From positions 1-42,395 of IMG/VR virus record IMGVR_UViG_3300044946_000094: a stretch of DNA of 42,395 bases; one strand, 5' to 3'. Position 1 is the first letter of the stretch. Every line of letters begins with the position of its first letter. Under the pieces are notes generated by a model, which ran no database searches, was not told the DNA's origin, and was given only the letters and a program-made list of their open reading frames with translations. Shown one piece after another: positions 16,860-24,491 of the stretch. A program made the position numbers and the translations under genes. Origin of the DNA: a virus.

Positions 16860-18959
16860 ATGTCCGGACCTCTTCAGCCCGCGCCCTCCACGCCACCAGC
16901 GGCGGCGCCCGCACCGACCGCCGCTCCCTCAGGACCTGACCCGACATTGGCGAGCGCGGCGCAGCAACTGGCGAGCGCCAAAAGCAAAGCCTTAGCAGCG
17001 GGGCAGCCGATCTCACCCGATGATGCCGAAGCGTTCGTCCGGCAGTCGACGGGTGGGAAATTCGGGGCTGGCGATGCCGTGCAGTTTCTGACGCAGCAGG
17101 CGGCAGGGCCGCCACAAAGCAAAAGCTCTGACTGGTCAACGCAGATCGGGGACCAGGCAACGCTCGGCCTCGTGCCCAAAGCGAATGCCGCGATCACGGG
17201 CCTCATGGCCAAGCTCCAGGGCCAGGACTACACGCCGGCCTACGAAGCGGAACGGGATAAAGAACTCCAGCAGTTCGCGGCCGCACAGCAGCGGCATCCC
17301 CTGCCGTTGTGGGCGCGCATGGGGGCCTCGTTCCTCGCGCCTATCCCCGGGGCCGGTCCCTCCAGCAGCTTGCTGGGCGCCGCAGCAAAGGGCGCCGCGA
17401 CGGCCGGCTTGATGTCGACTGCGCAAGCTGCCGGCAAGACGGTGGGAGGCCCCGCCGACTACACGCGGAACATCCTCAAGGCTGGCATTCCGAGCGTCGT
17501 GTTTGGTTCCCTGCTCGGCGCGGCGGGGAAGGGCGCCGGGGATTTCCTGGCCTCTCGCGCTGCGACACCGGGCCAGCAGGCCTTAGGGCCGGCATTAGAG
17601 GCCACGTCCCCATCCGGCTCGACCTCGCCCTCGGCCATGCTTGCCGACGAGGTCCCGAGTGTTGCCCGTGCCGCTCGTGGGCTCTCGCCTGAAGCGCAGC
17701 AGACGATTGACCAGGGACTGACAGCCCGATCCGCACAGCAGGTGCCCCGCATTCAGGAGACGCTCGAAAATGTGGCCGGTCTCCAGCGCGGGGATATGAA
17801 TCAGTCGATTCAGGCCATTATCGAACGCCAGCGTCAGGCCGCTCAAGCATTGTATCCAAAAGCCTACGCCTCGCCTGATATCCCCGTTGAGGATTTGCCA
17901 GAGCTCAAGCTGCCGCAGTTCCAGGCCGCCTACGCGACCGGTCAGCGGATCGCGCAGACGGAAGGGGTGAAGCTCCCCGATCTCCCGCAGGAATCGAATG
18001 CAGGGGCATTCGCGAAGCAGTTCCCAGGCGTCGACATCACCGCGCCAGGCGGTCAGCGACTCTTCCAGGCGTGGCAATCAACGCAACCGAACGCCGCAAC
18101 TACTGCGATTCCGATTCAAGCCCTCGACTACATGAAGCGGGGGCTTGACGATATGATCCGTCCTCGGCTCGGTTCCGTGAATACGATCGGCCGGCAGGAA
18201 GGCGCTGCGCTCTCTAGTCGGCTCTCTGATATGCTCGACCGGGTCGACCAGCAAGCGCCAGCCTACGCAGCCGCGCGCGGGGCTTTCGCGGGAGACGCGC
18301 GGCTCTTGGATGCTGCCGATGCGGGCCAGAAGTTCCTCACCAATGCGATGAGCCCGGCCGATGTCAGAGACGCTATGGCGCAGTTGGGCCCTGGTGAGCA
18401 GCAGATTGCCCGAAAGGCCGCATTGGACCAACTCATGACCCGGCTCGAAGCGGCGCAGAATAGCGCGACCGGGAAAGCCGATCTCGTGAGCAAGTTCTAC
18501 TCGTCGATCGGGGGGCAGGCCAAGGTACAGGCCCTTTTCGGTTCCGGTGGGAACGGGCAGCAGTTAGACCAGGCGCTCAAGCAGATCATGACGGAGCAGG
18601 GGACTGCGCAATTCGTCATGGGTGGCTCGCAGACGGCCGACAAGGCGGCTGCACAAGCGGCCTTTGGTGGTACTGGTGGCCCATCCCCGCTCGATCTCAT
18701 TCACGCCGCCAAGCACCCTGCGATGGCCGCGCTTACGGCTGCCGGTCGGATGGCCGCGCAGCGCGCGCAGACGAATCAGTCGACGGCTGCGACCAGTATG
18801 GCGCCGTTACTCGTTCAGCAGAACCCGGACGCGGTACGGCAGTCTGTGATGCAGGCACTGGCTACCGCCGCGCAGCGCAGTGCCCTGGCCCAACGCGCGG
18901 GTAATCGATTGGCGGGTGCTGCTGGGAACGTGACTGGCGCGCTTACAAACGGGCCATGA
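16860..18959 (+). CDS. Large ejection (pilot) protein candidate
   Basis: 699 aa, last gene of the virion run. After an Ala/Pro-rich start, residues 105-160 contain a PAYEAERDKELQQFAAAQQR helix followed by HP, a pattern common in large phage ejection proteins. Residues 150-225 hold three Gly/Ala-rich hydrophobic segments (PLWARMGASFLAPIPGAG, GAAAKGAATAGLMSTAQAAG, SVVFGSLLGAAGKGAG) that could insert into membrane. The long C-terminal helical region (about 270-690) is Ala/Gln-rich. This architecture resembles P22 gp16-type proteins that carry DNA across the envelope. No lytic transglycosylase motif is visible. Its 3' end overlaps an antisense gene by 17 bases. Confidence 0.65.
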   Translation: MSGPLQPAPSTPPAAAPAPTAAPSGPDPTLASAAQQLASAKSKALAAGQPISPDDAEAFVRQSTGGKFGAGDAVQFLTQQAAGPPQSKSSDWSTQIGDQATLGLVPKANAAITGLMAKLQGQDYTPAYEAERDKELQQFAAAQQRHPLPLWARMGASFLAPIPGAGPSSSLLGAAAKGAATAGLMSTAQAAGKTVGGPADYTRNILKAGIPSVVFGSLLGAAGKGAGDFLASRAATPGQQALGPALEATSPSGSTSPSAMLADEVPSVARAARGLSPEAQQTIDQGLTARSAQQVPRIQETLENVAGLQRGDMNQSIQAIIERQRQAAQALYPKAYASPDIPVEDLPELKLPQFQAAYATGQRIAQTEGVKLPDLPQESNAGAFAKQFPGVDITAPGGQRLFQAWQSTQPNAATTAIPIQALDYMKRGLDDMIRPRLGSVNTIGRQEGAALSSRLSDMLDRVDQQAPAYAAARGAFAGDARLLDAADAGQKFLTNAMSPADVRDAMAQLGPGEQQIARKAALDQLMTRLEAAQNSATGKADLVSKFYSSIGGQAKVQALFGSGGNGQQLDQALKQIMTEQGTAQFVMGGSQTADKAAAQAAFGGTGGPSPLDLIHAAKHPAMAALTAAGRMAAQRAQTNQSTAATSMAPLLVQQNPDAVRQSVMQALATAAQRSALAQRAGNRLAGAAGNVTGALTNGP

Positions 18960-19116
18960 AGAAGAGGACGAGTTTCGCGAATCCGGCCAGCACGATCGCG
19001 GCCAGGATGAAACCGGCGATCCACTGAGCGACTTTGCCGATCGCTCGCGCGATAGCGACAATGAGACCTTTCCAGAACCCCGGCGAGAGCAATTCTCGCT
19101 GCAGACTCGTACTCAT
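18943..19116 (-). CDS. Small membrane protein, antisense cassette
   Basis: 57 aa. A good Shine-Dalgarno (GGAG, 9 bases before ATG) precedes the start. After MSTSLQRELLSPGFWKG come an amphipathic segment and a strong transmembrane helix (IAGFILAAIVLAGFAKLVLF), ending MARL. The start overlaps the stop of the next upstream antisense gene by ATGA, supporting co-expression. A holin- or antiholin-like role is possible because the lysis cassette lies next to it, but this is inference. Confidence 0.65.
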   Translation of the reverse strand: MSTSLQRELLSPGFWKGLIVAIARAIGKVAQWIAGFILAAIVLAGFAKLVLFFMARL

Positions 19117-19250
19117 CGCTCACTCCACCGATCCGACAACCTGATGAACCCCCAGCCCACCAACGCCACTAATAGTGCCATCCCAATCCGTACTAGCATG
19201 TCCGTACCCGTGGCTGTGTGGGCTCCAAACGCCTGGGGCAGATAGCTCAT
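19113..19250 (-). CDS. Small membrane protein, antisense cassette
   Basis: 45 aa, starting MSYLPQAFGAHTATGTDM, then one transmembrane helix (LVRIGMALLVALVGWGFIRL) and a short charged tail SDRWSER. The stop overlaps the following ATG (ATGA). No clear ribosome site is seen upstream. Function unknown. Confidence 0.55.
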   Translation of the reverse strand: MSYLPQAFGAHTATGTDMLVRIGMALLVALVGWGFIRLSDRWSER

Positions 19251-19286
19251 GCGCAATCATATGTCGTCCCGTATAGTCGCGCTAGC

Positions 19287-19469
19287 TTACGGTTGGGCTT
19301 CGGGTGGTTGAGTCTCTGGTTTCGGGCTCGCCTGTCTGTACGGCCCCGGATGGCCCCAGCCCGAGTCGGCATCGTCTTCGAGGACGTGTCTCACGCAGAG
19401 ATGGTCTGACCCAAAGAAGGGCCAGACGATGACATCCCGGTTACACCGATGACAATGAACCCGCTTCAC
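19287..19469 (-). CDS. Small zinc-ribbon-like protein, antisense cassette
   Basis: 60 aa from GTG 19469, which overlaps the previous stop (GTGA). VHCHRCNRD at residues 4-12 and LCVRH at 24-28 form a CHxC...CxxH arrangement that could bind zinc. The C-terminal third is Pro/Gln-rich. A longer frame to 19565 exists, but its extra N-terminus has no similarity to anything and would overlap the upstream gene. Confidence 0.5.
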   Translation of the reverse strand: MKRVHCHRCNRDVIVWPFFGSDHLCVRHVLEDDADSGWGHPGPYRQASPKPETQPPEAQP

Positions 19470-19600
19470 TTCTGGTGTGTCAGAAGGAAGCGTACTAGGG
19501 CGTACGCCATCAGTGAGAATCCCACGGCGACGAAAACACGCAGGAGCCACTTGGGCACTCTCCACGATGGGGACCTTCGCTCAACTCGTAAAGCTTTCAC
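19466..19600 (-). CDS. Small membrane protein, first gene of antisense cassette
   Basis: 44 aa from GTG 19600. The basic N-terminus (MKALRVERRSPSWRVPKW) is followed by a transmembrane helix (LLRVFVAVGFSLMAYALVRF) and LLTHQK, giving a predicted N-in topology. GGGAG lies 10 to 14 bases upstream. It is divergent from the first lysis-cassette gene at 19619, so a bidirectional control region should lie in the short gap. Confidence 0.5.
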   Translation of the reverse strand: MKALRVERRSPSWRVPKWLLRVFVAVGFSLMAYALVRFLLTHQK

Positions 19601-19618
19601 CGTTTCTTCGCTCCCATA

Positions 19619-19867
19619 GTGTCCGCCGCGCAAGCCCAACCCACTCCACCGGACCCCAAGATGATCGAAGGCCTAGCAGCACTGATTGGGGCGGTCCTCG
19701 GGGTATTGGGCACCATCAGCCTCTACGGCATCCGGGTGGCGGTCATGCGGAGAGATGTGAACGCGATGGCGGCTGACGGCAGGCGGAACGGTGCACGGAT
19801 CACCCGCATCGAGCACTCGCTGAGCCGCTTGGATCAAGACTTCGAGCCCTACGATACCCCCACTTGA
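19619..19867 (+). CDS. Single-span membrane protein, lysis cassette
   Basis: 82 aa from GTG 19619; an ATG 14 codons later, just before the helix, is an alternative. The membrane helix is GLAALIGAVLGVLGTISLYG. A basic cytoplasmic-type segment (MRRDVNAMAADGRRNGARIT) and an acidic end follow. Size and place fit a holin-like or accessory lysis protein. Confidence 0.6.
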   Translation: MSAAQAQPTPPDPKMIEGLAALIGAVLGVLGTISLYGIRVAVMRRDVNAMAADGRRNGARITRIEHSLSRLDQDFEPYDTPT

Positions 19868-19881
19868 ACCGGAGAATCGCA

Positions 19882-19986
19882 ATGACTACGCCAGTCCCTC
19901 CCGAGACACCGACCCCGACTGATCCCACGCCCACCACTCCTCAGCCCGCCGATAGCACGCCTGGTGGCGGGAAGATCCCGAACTAG
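19882..19986 (+). CDS. Pro/Thr-rich micro-protein
   Basis: 34 aa, starting MTTPVPPETPTPTDPTP and ending GGGKIPN. GGAG lies 8 bases before the ATG, which supports translation. It is intrinsically disordered and has no known family. Confidence 0.5.
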   Translation: MTTPVPPETPTPTDPTPTTPQPADSTPGGGKIPN

Positions 19987-19992
19987 CGGTCC

Positions 19993-20406
19993 ATGACCTC
20001 GTCCGAGGCGGTCTCGCTGCGCGACCATCTCACCTCGCTCATCGGGGAGATGGATAAGCGCTATACGATCGCCTTAGACGCGCAGCGGGAAGCCGTGCAG
20101 ATCGCGTTGACCGCGGCCGATCGGGCGGTGGTGAAAGCCGAGGTCGCGACCGAGAAGCGGTTCGAAAGCGTGAACGAATTTCGGAACACGCTGGCGGACC
20201 AGGCCCGGGACCTCATGCCCCGGGTCGAGTCCGAGCGGATGCACGCGGCAACGCACGAACGCATCGAGGCGATAGAAAAGTCCATGGCGGAACAAGCCCG
20301 ACTTCGCGAGGGGATTCACGCCGGCGGCAAGAACACATGGGCGTACATCGTCGCTGGCGTGAGTCTCCTTCTTTCCGGGTTAACCGTTTTCCTGAATCAC
20401 CGATGA
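19993..20406 (+). CDS. Coiled-coil protein with C-terminal membrane anchor, holin candidate
   Basis: 137 aa. Residues 5-100 form helical coiled coil with an AVVKAEVATEKRFESVNEFR and NTLADQARDLMPR block found in many phage proteins of unknown role. Residues 113-132 are one transmembrane helix (TWAYIVAGVSLLLSGLTVFL), ending NHR. Predicted topology is tail-anchored with the coiled coil in the cytoplasm. Place among lysis genes suggests a holin or lysis regulator; function not proven. Confidence 0.65.
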   Translation: MTSSEAVSLRDHLTSLIGEMDKRYTIALDAQREAVQIALTAADRAVVKAEVATEKRFESVNEFRNTLADQARDLMPRVESERMHAATHERIEAIEKSMAEQARLREGIHAGGKNTWAYIVAGVSLLLSGLTVFLNHR

Positions 20407-20419
20407 TGCAGAGGGAGTT

Positions 20420-20524
20420 ATGAGTCTCGTTGGCTTAGTGGTCGCGCTCGTGATCCTGATCGTGCTCTTGTGGGTGCTTCAGCAGTTCGGGTTTTTGGGT
20501 GACCATACCATCCGGCTCAGGTGA
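20420..20524 (+). CDS. Tiny membrane protein, lysis cassette
   Basis: 34 aa with a clear ribosome site (AGAGGGAGTT before ATG). Almost the whole N-terminal half is a membrane helix (SLVGLVVALVILIVLLWVL), followed by QQFGFLGDHTIRLR. The stop overlaps the next GTG (GTGA). It could be a short holin or pinholin-like protein. Confidence 0.6.
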   Translation: MSLVGLVVALVILIVLLWVLQQFGFLGDHTIRLR

Positions 20525-20868
20525 AGCTCCCTCGGTTCCTGAACCCAGCGGCGTACAACTGGGACGCGATTTTTGCCCGGCTCCAGAATCTTCCCACGCT
20601 CAACGTCAGAGCGCTCGCACTGATCGTACTGGACTACGCGACACTGGCCTGGGGATGGACGCTCTCGTATCAGACAGATAATCACGGGGACCAAGGCGTC
20701 TTCAACGCGTGGCTTCTCTTTCTCGCTGGGATGCACGGGTTCGGCGCGTGGAGCTACCAAGTCAAACGCCAAACCTCGAACGATAAAAATGCGGACGAGG
20801 ATAGTGAGCAGATTATCCCTCCGCGCGCTGATCGGATCAAAGAGGACCTCACGAATGACAGACACTAG
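20521..20868 (+). CDS. Two-helix membrane protein, holin candidate
   Basis: 115 aa from GTG 20521. Two hydrophobic segments, ALALIVLDYATLAWGWTLSY (about 32-51) and VFNAWLLFLAGMHGFGAWSY (about 60-80), are followed by a charged C-terminus (KRQTSNDKNADEDSEQIIPP). Two spans and a hydrophilic tail, immediately upstream of the endolysin, make this the best holin candidate of the cassette. Confidence 0.6.
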   Translation: MKLPRFLNPAAYNWDAIFARLQNLPTLNVRALALIVLDYATLAWGWTLSYQTDNHGDQGVFNAWLLFLAGMHGFGAWSYQVKRQTSNDKNADEDSEQIIPPRADRIKEDLTNDRH

Positions 20869-20871
20869 CCA

Positions 20872-21357
20872 ATGACACCAGCCGAATACGCCGCGCTCGC
20901 CGACAAAGCGCGCACGATGGTCGACAGCGACATCTCAAAGCTCGCCCCGAAGTTCCAAGCCCAGGTCGATGCCGCCATGGCCTCTTTGGCCAAGCAGAAC
21001 ATCGACGCCTACGTCTACGAGGCGATGCGGTCGAACGAACTGGAGGCGATCTACTTCCAGTTGGGGACGACGAAAGCACCAAACGCGCTCTATTCCTGGC
21101 ATAGCTACGGGCTCGCGGTCGACGTGATCTCGCGCTCGAAAGAATGGGACGCGTGGAACGACCCGGTGTGGTCCTTTGCGGTCCGCAAAGCCTTCGTCGA
21201 CGACCAAGGCTGCGAGTGGGGCGGGGCATGGACTTCATTCCCGGATATGCCTCACTTCCAGTTCGGGGGCATGAAAGCCTCGCCGAGCGATGAAGCCCGG
21301 CTTCTCCTTGCCCAGGGCGGTTTGGCTGCCGTCTGGCAGGCCGTGGGGGCAGCGTGA
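20872..21357 (+). CDS. Endolysin, M15-family peptidase (VanY/L-Ala-D-Glu peptidase type)
   Basis: 161 aa. SWHSYGLAVDV at residues 76-86 gives zinc ligands His77 and Asp84. CEWGG at 114-118 provides the likely catalytic Glu115, and MPHFQFGG at 126-133 gives the third ligand His128. This is the complete M15 metallopeptidase pattern. It cuts peptide cross-links in peptidoglycan. There is no signal peptide and no cell-wall-binding domain, so it should depend on a holin. Its stop overlaps the next GTG. Confidence 0.88.
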   Translation: MTPAEYAALADKARTMVDSDISKLAPKFQAQVDAAMASLAKQNIDAYVYEAMRSNELEAIYFQLGTTKAPNALYSWHSYGLAVDVISRSKEWDAWNDPVWSFAVRKAFVDDQGCEWGGAWTSFPDMPHFQFGGMKASPSDEARLLLAQGGLAAVWQAVGAA

Positions 21358-22316
21358 GCCGGGCTCTGGTCCTGAGTGGTGGTGGCGCGAAGGGCGCCTG
21401 GCAGTTGGGCGCTATTGAGTCCCTGGCGGCCAAAGGGCTCGATTTCGATGTCGTGGCAGGGGTGAGCACTGGCGCGCTCTCAGCGGCCTTCCTAGCGCAA
21501 GGGAAGGGGCTCGCCGGCTTCCAGTCCCAAGTCGCGGCACTCAAGGCGCTGTATTTGGGTCTCACCGGGAACGATAGCATCTACAAAGGCCGGTTCCTGG
21601 GGCTGCCCGGGCTTCTCTTCCACTCGTCACTCTACGACCCGACTCCGATCCGAAAGAAGCTGGATGCTGGGGTTACCGCGGCCGCGCTCAAAGCCTCAGG
21701 GAAGTTATTACGTATTGGGTCCTGCTCGCTGGATTCGGGGCAGTACCGAACGATCACCGAGGCTGACCCTCGCGTCATCGACTTCGTCATGGCCTCGGCG
21801 AGCATGCCCGTGTTTTTCCCACCAGTGGTGATCAACGGCGAGCACTGGTGCGATGGAGGCACGAGGCATGTGACGCCGCTGTCGGATGCCTTCGCCGCGC
21901 TCTTCTCGCTGCACCCTGGCCTCCGGAACTCGGCGCCGGACATTGCTACCGCAGACGAGATGTACATCGTCCTCTGCGACCCCATCCCCGCCTTCGGCTA
22001 CGCCAAGGGCAGTTACGGGACGGGAATGCCGATTCTGGAGCGCGCGATCGACTTGCTCACGTCTCAGATCTATGTGGACGATCTGATTAGCGCGTGCTTA
22101 GCGAACAACGCCGCACTCGCGGGGCAGCCGATGAAGCTCTCCTCAGGCCGCTTCGCGCAGTACGTCAAGCTCTACGTGCTCGCCCCGGATCCCGGCACGC
22201 CGTTACCTGACACGTTGGAGTTCAGCCCTGCGAAGATCCGCGCTGCGCTGACGAGCGGAGCTCAAGCGATCGTGCACGACCAGGCGTGGTTATCGACGCA
22301 ACTGGGACTCTCGTGA
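21354..22316 (+). CDS. Patatin-like phospholipase
   Basis: 320 aa from GTG 21354, overlapping the endolysin stop. The oxyanion loop SGGGAKGAW is at residues 8-16, the nucleophile motif GVSTG at 36-40 (Ser38) and the catalytic Asp in CDGGT (Asp167). These are the three conserved parts of the patatin Ser-Asp dyad. MASASMPVFFPPV at 147-158 is a conserved family block as well. No signal peptide or membrane helix is seen. The substrate is probably a membrane phospholipid, and position between endolysin and spanin-like gene suggests a role in membrane disruption at lysis (inference). Confidence 0.88.
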   Translation: MSRALVLSGGGAKGAWQLGAIESLAAKGLDFDVVAGVSTGALSAAFLAQGKGLAGFQSQVAALKALYLGLTGNDSIYKGRFLGLPGLLFHSSLYDPTPIRKKLDAGVTAAALKASGKLLRIGSCSLDSGQYRTITEADPRVIDFVMASASMPVFFPPVVINGEHWCDGGTRHVTPLSDAFAALFSLHPGLRNSAPDIATADEMYIVLCDPIPAFGYAKGSYGTGMPILERAIDLLTSQIYVDDLISACLANNAALAGQPMKLSSGRFAQYVKLYVLAPDPGTPLPDTLEFSPAKIRAALTSGAQAIVHDQAWLSTQLGLS

Positions 22317-22350
22317 TAGATATACAGAATCCAACCGCCTCGGCGACAGA

Positions 22351-22863
22351 ATGAAAATCACCCTTCCTTGGTGGGCCTACGTACTCGCCGCTCTCGCTGT
22401 CTTTGCTGGGGGAGTGCTGGCGCTGCATGACCACGACGCCCATGTGAGACTCGAAGCCCTGTACCAGCAAACACTGGATACGCTGGGGCACAGACTGGAC
22501 TCGCTAGAGGCTGAAGGCAAGCAGATCGCAATAGAGACGCACACGGACACCATCCGCATCGAGCACTGGACCCCGATCTACAAGACCATCCGGGACACGG
22601 TACTCAAGAACGTCCACGACACGGTAGCGGTCGTGCAGTTCGTCCACACGGCCGACTCAACAATCGCGGCTTGCACTCAGTTGGTCTCGGATTGCCAAGC
22701 GAGAACACGAATCCTGACAGCTCAAGTGGCAGCAGTAGAAGCAGAACGGGACCTGTGGAAGAAGCAAGCGCCAGGCTTCCTACAACGCCACGAGGGCTTA
22801 GCCTGTGGCGCTACGGGAGTCGCGGGCCTCGTCATCGGGTTCTGGGGCGGGAAGCATCTCTAA
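22351..22863 (+). CDS. Spanin-like membrane protein (Rz-like)
   Basis: 170 aa. The N-terminal transmembrane helix (WWAYVLAALAVFAGGVLAL, residues 7-25) is followed by a long periplasmic-type helical region: HVRLEALYQQTLDTLGHRLD, then a DTIRIEHWTPIYKTIRDTVL segment, and later a coiled coil (RTRILTAQVAAVEAERDLWK). A second hydrophobic stretch (GATGVAGLVIGFWGG) ends the protein. N-in/C-out with coiled coil fits an inner-membrane spanin, but the second hydrophobic end is atypical. It overlaps the convergent gene by 66 bases. No separate outer-membrane spanin lipoprotein was found. Confidence 0.55.
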   Translation: MKITLPWWAYVLAALAVFAGGVLALHDHDAHVRLEALYQQTLDTLGHRLDSLEAEGKQIAIETHTDTIRIEHWTPIYKTIRDTVLKNVHDTVAVVQFVHTADSTIAACTQLVSDCQARTRILTAQVAAVEAERDLWKKQAPGFLQRHEGLACGATGVAGLVIGFWGGKHL

Positions 22864-23091
22864 CGGCCCGTACATGAGCCGGTAGCGCACGAGTTCTTGG
22901 CCCTGCGCGGATTGCTCGAACGTCTGCTGGGCTTCGCCGATGCAGTCGGACAGACACTGCTCTAGGCGCTCTTTCTCGTCACAGACCGATTGCACTGCGC
23001 GCTGCAGGAGAATGCCGCCGTAGACCGAACCGCGCGCGTCGTTCCGCTCCAGCCAGTAGCGCAGGTAAAGCTCTGCCTCGTAGCTATCCAT
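22798..23091 (-). CDS. Unknown early protein, acidic
   Basis: 97 aa, last gene of the leftward operon. It starts MDSYEAELYLRYWLERNDAR and is helical and acidic, with three Cys in CDEKERLEQCLSDC. Its 3' end overlaps the spanin-like gene on the opposite strand by 66 bases. The start overlaps the end of the preceding gene by 8 bases. No family recognised. Confidence 0.65.
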   Translation of the reverse strand: MDSYEAELYLRYWLERNDARGSVYGGILLQRAVQSVCDEKERLEQCLSDCIGEAQQTFEQSAQGQELVRYRLMYGPLEMLPAPEPDDEARDSRSATG

Positions 23092-23389
23092 CTATCGTCT
23101 CATCGTCGGTCTCGTTGTGGGCTTCTGGGGAGGCGTTCCACTCGTGGTAGTCTTCTCCGCAGTTCTCCGGTATCCATGACAAGTCGGTCTTGTCTGACCA
23201 AGGCGAGCGGCGAGTCAGGGCCCGCATCGTGTCTCCGTATTGTGCCCGGCAATGCTCGTCGAAATCGCGCCAGCAGCAGAATGTGTCTTCGCCGTCGATA
23301 TGCCAGAAATTGTCGCCCACGGTGTTGTAGAGCGCGAATTTACGTCGGCCGTAAAGCTGCTCACCAAGATCAACGATGTAATCAGCCAT
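23084..23389 (-). CDS. Unknown early protein
   Basis: 101 aa from ATG 23389. Upstream codons in frame to 23503 overlap the neighbouring gene and look non-coding, so the internal Met (MADYIVDLGEQLYGRRKFAL) was chosen. It is acidic and rich in Trp and aromatic residues (DNFWHIDGEDTFCCWRDFDE). There is no good ribosome site. Function unknown. Confidence 0.6.
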   Translation of the reverse strand: MADYIVDLGEQLYGRRKFALYNTVGDNFWHIDGEDTFCCWRDFDEHCRAQYGDTMRALTRRSPWSDKTDLSWIPENCGEDYHEWNASPEAHNETDDETIDG

Positions 23390-23420
23390 TTCGTGAGTAG
23401 TGCTCAGGAGGGGAAAGGAA

Positions 23421-23660
23421 TTAGCCCCCGCCATACGTCGGCGGATAGACGATTTGAATCGGGGCGCCTGGCGGGGTCGATGGTTCAGGCCCGACGTACT
23501 CAAGCGGCAGCGAGAAACCGCACCGAGCGCACACGACGCGCGGCAGATCGCCTAGGTGCACGTTGTAGAGGTCATGCGCGCAGGTCCCAGGCTCGGGATT
23601 CTTCACGAACTCCACGCGCCAATGCCCCGTCGGGGTCGTCACGAACATCGGTATGGTCAT
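23421..23660 (-). CDS. Small putative zinc-binding protein
   Basis: 79 aa from ATG 23660, preceded by AGGAGAGAGA. TCAHDLYNVH and VVCARCGF give Cys/His pairs that could hold one zinc. The C-terminus is Pro-rich (PEPSTPPGAPIQIVYPP). It is similar in style to other small zinc-ribbon genes here. Confidence 0.6.
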   Translation of the reverse strand: MTIPMFVTTPTGHWRVEFVKNPEPGTCAHDLYNVHLGDLPRVVCARCGFSLPLEYVGPEPSTPPGAPIQIVYPPTYGGG

Positions 23661-23698
23661 TCTCTCTCCTGCTCTCTGCTCACGCGGGGGGCCCTGGT

Positions 23699-23908
23699 TT
23701 ATGCATCGATCAGTCCGTGTTCCCAGCGATAGCATGGCCCACAGAGCGCCGCTGTGCCGTAGGTCGCATTTCTGTGGACGCCGCAGACCACACAAGCGCC
23801 CCGGTCGTAATGAGGCTCTGGCATGAGACCGTGCTTAACCGCATAGCGATCTGCTGGCGACATTGGGACTCTCTGCACCCGGTCATCTCTCACGCGGGGG
23901 CGGGTCAT
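23699..23908 (-). CDS. Small zinc-ribbon protein
   Basis: 69 aa, ATG overlapping the preceding stop by 4 bases. CVVCGVH and LCGPCYRWEHG form a CxxC...CxxC site of about 18-residue spacing. Probably nucleic-acid or protein binding; exact role unknown. Confidence 0.65.
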   Translation of the reverse strand: MTRPRVRDDRVQRVPMSPADRYAVKHGLMPEPHYDRGACVVCGVHRNATYGTAALCGPCYRWEHGLIDA

Positions 23909-24102
23909 GGAGAGACCTTCATCTCTGCGGCAATAGTCAGCGCTTTGCGTGCAGCCGCAGTCTGATCGATGGCGCGATCGTACGCGTCACCGGCCGCCTC
24001 GTAAGCCGCCTTAGCCTCACCGAAAAGGCGCTCGGCTTCCGCCTCTACTGCTAGGCAGGCGCGAAGTTGCACGACCGCCGCATCGATATCCTGGTCAGCC
24101 AT
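23905..24102 (-). CDS. Small helical protein
   Basis: 65 aa, Ala/Glu-rich and predicted fully helical (RACLAVEAEAERLFGEAKAA, then YDRAIDQTAAARKALTIAAE). Overlaps the next start by 4 bases. Unknown function. Confidence 0.6.
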   Translation of the reverse strand: MADQDIDAAVVQLRACLAVEAEAERLFGEAKAAYEAAGDAYDRAIDQTAAARKALTIAAEMKVSP

Positions 24103-24132
24103 CTCTTTTACCCCAGTCCCGGGAGGTGGGAA

Positions 24133-24354
24133 TTACCCTGCTACGGACACGCATTCGTCGGGATAGAGCAGGATGTGCTTCGTGCGGCTATCGCCCTCTG
24201 GAAACCTACGCAGGTCGATAGGCAATGGTTCGTCCATCTCAACCCACGCGCCATTGTCCGCACGACGGAGACGCGCGACGCGTCCGCTCATGCCGTCTAA
24301 GGGATGTTCGCGCGACCAGACCTTCACGTGCAGCCCGTCCTTGAAGCGGTCCAT
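24133..24354 (-). CDS. Small beta-rich unknown protein
   Basis: 73 aa. MDRFKDGLHVKVWSREHPLD, GRVARLRRADNGAWVEMDEP and HILLYPDECVSV alternate strands and turns in the style of small SH3-like barrels. ATG overlaps the upstream stop (TAATG). Unknown function. Confidence 0.6.
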   Translation of the reverse strand: MDRFKDGLHVKVWSREHPLDGMSGRVARLRRADNGAWVEMDEPLPIDLRRFPEGDSRTKHILLYPDECVSVAG

Positions 24355-24491
24355 TATTTCACCACTCGCAAAGGTTGCTTCTTGTCTTCTTCCACTCCAG
24401 TAGACTGCAACCGCAATTCAGCACCGCAATTCAGAAGTAACATCTGAAAAGCTAGCCAAGCAGTCGCTCGGGGATCGGGAGAGGGGATCAC
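24354..24491 (-). CDS. Small unknown early protein
   Basis: 45 aa from GTG 24491, which overlaps the preceding stop by GTGA. It begins VIPSPDPRATAWLAFQMLLL. The longer frame to 24626 would overlap a better-supported gene. No family recognised. Confidence 0.5.
   Translation of the reverse strand: MIPSPDPRATAWLAFQMLLLNCGAELRLQSTGVEEDKKQPLRVVK

Noticed and set aside
20849-21580. 243-codon minus-strand frame opposite endolysin and patatin genes
   Set aside because: Arg/Ser/Pro-rich composition of a reverse-frame shadow; both plus-strand genes have complete catalytic motifs.
23240-23965. 241-codon plus-strand frame
   Set aside because: Covers four minus-strand genes linked by stop-start overlaps and with zinc motifs; the plus frame is Arg/Ser/Ala-rich without structure.
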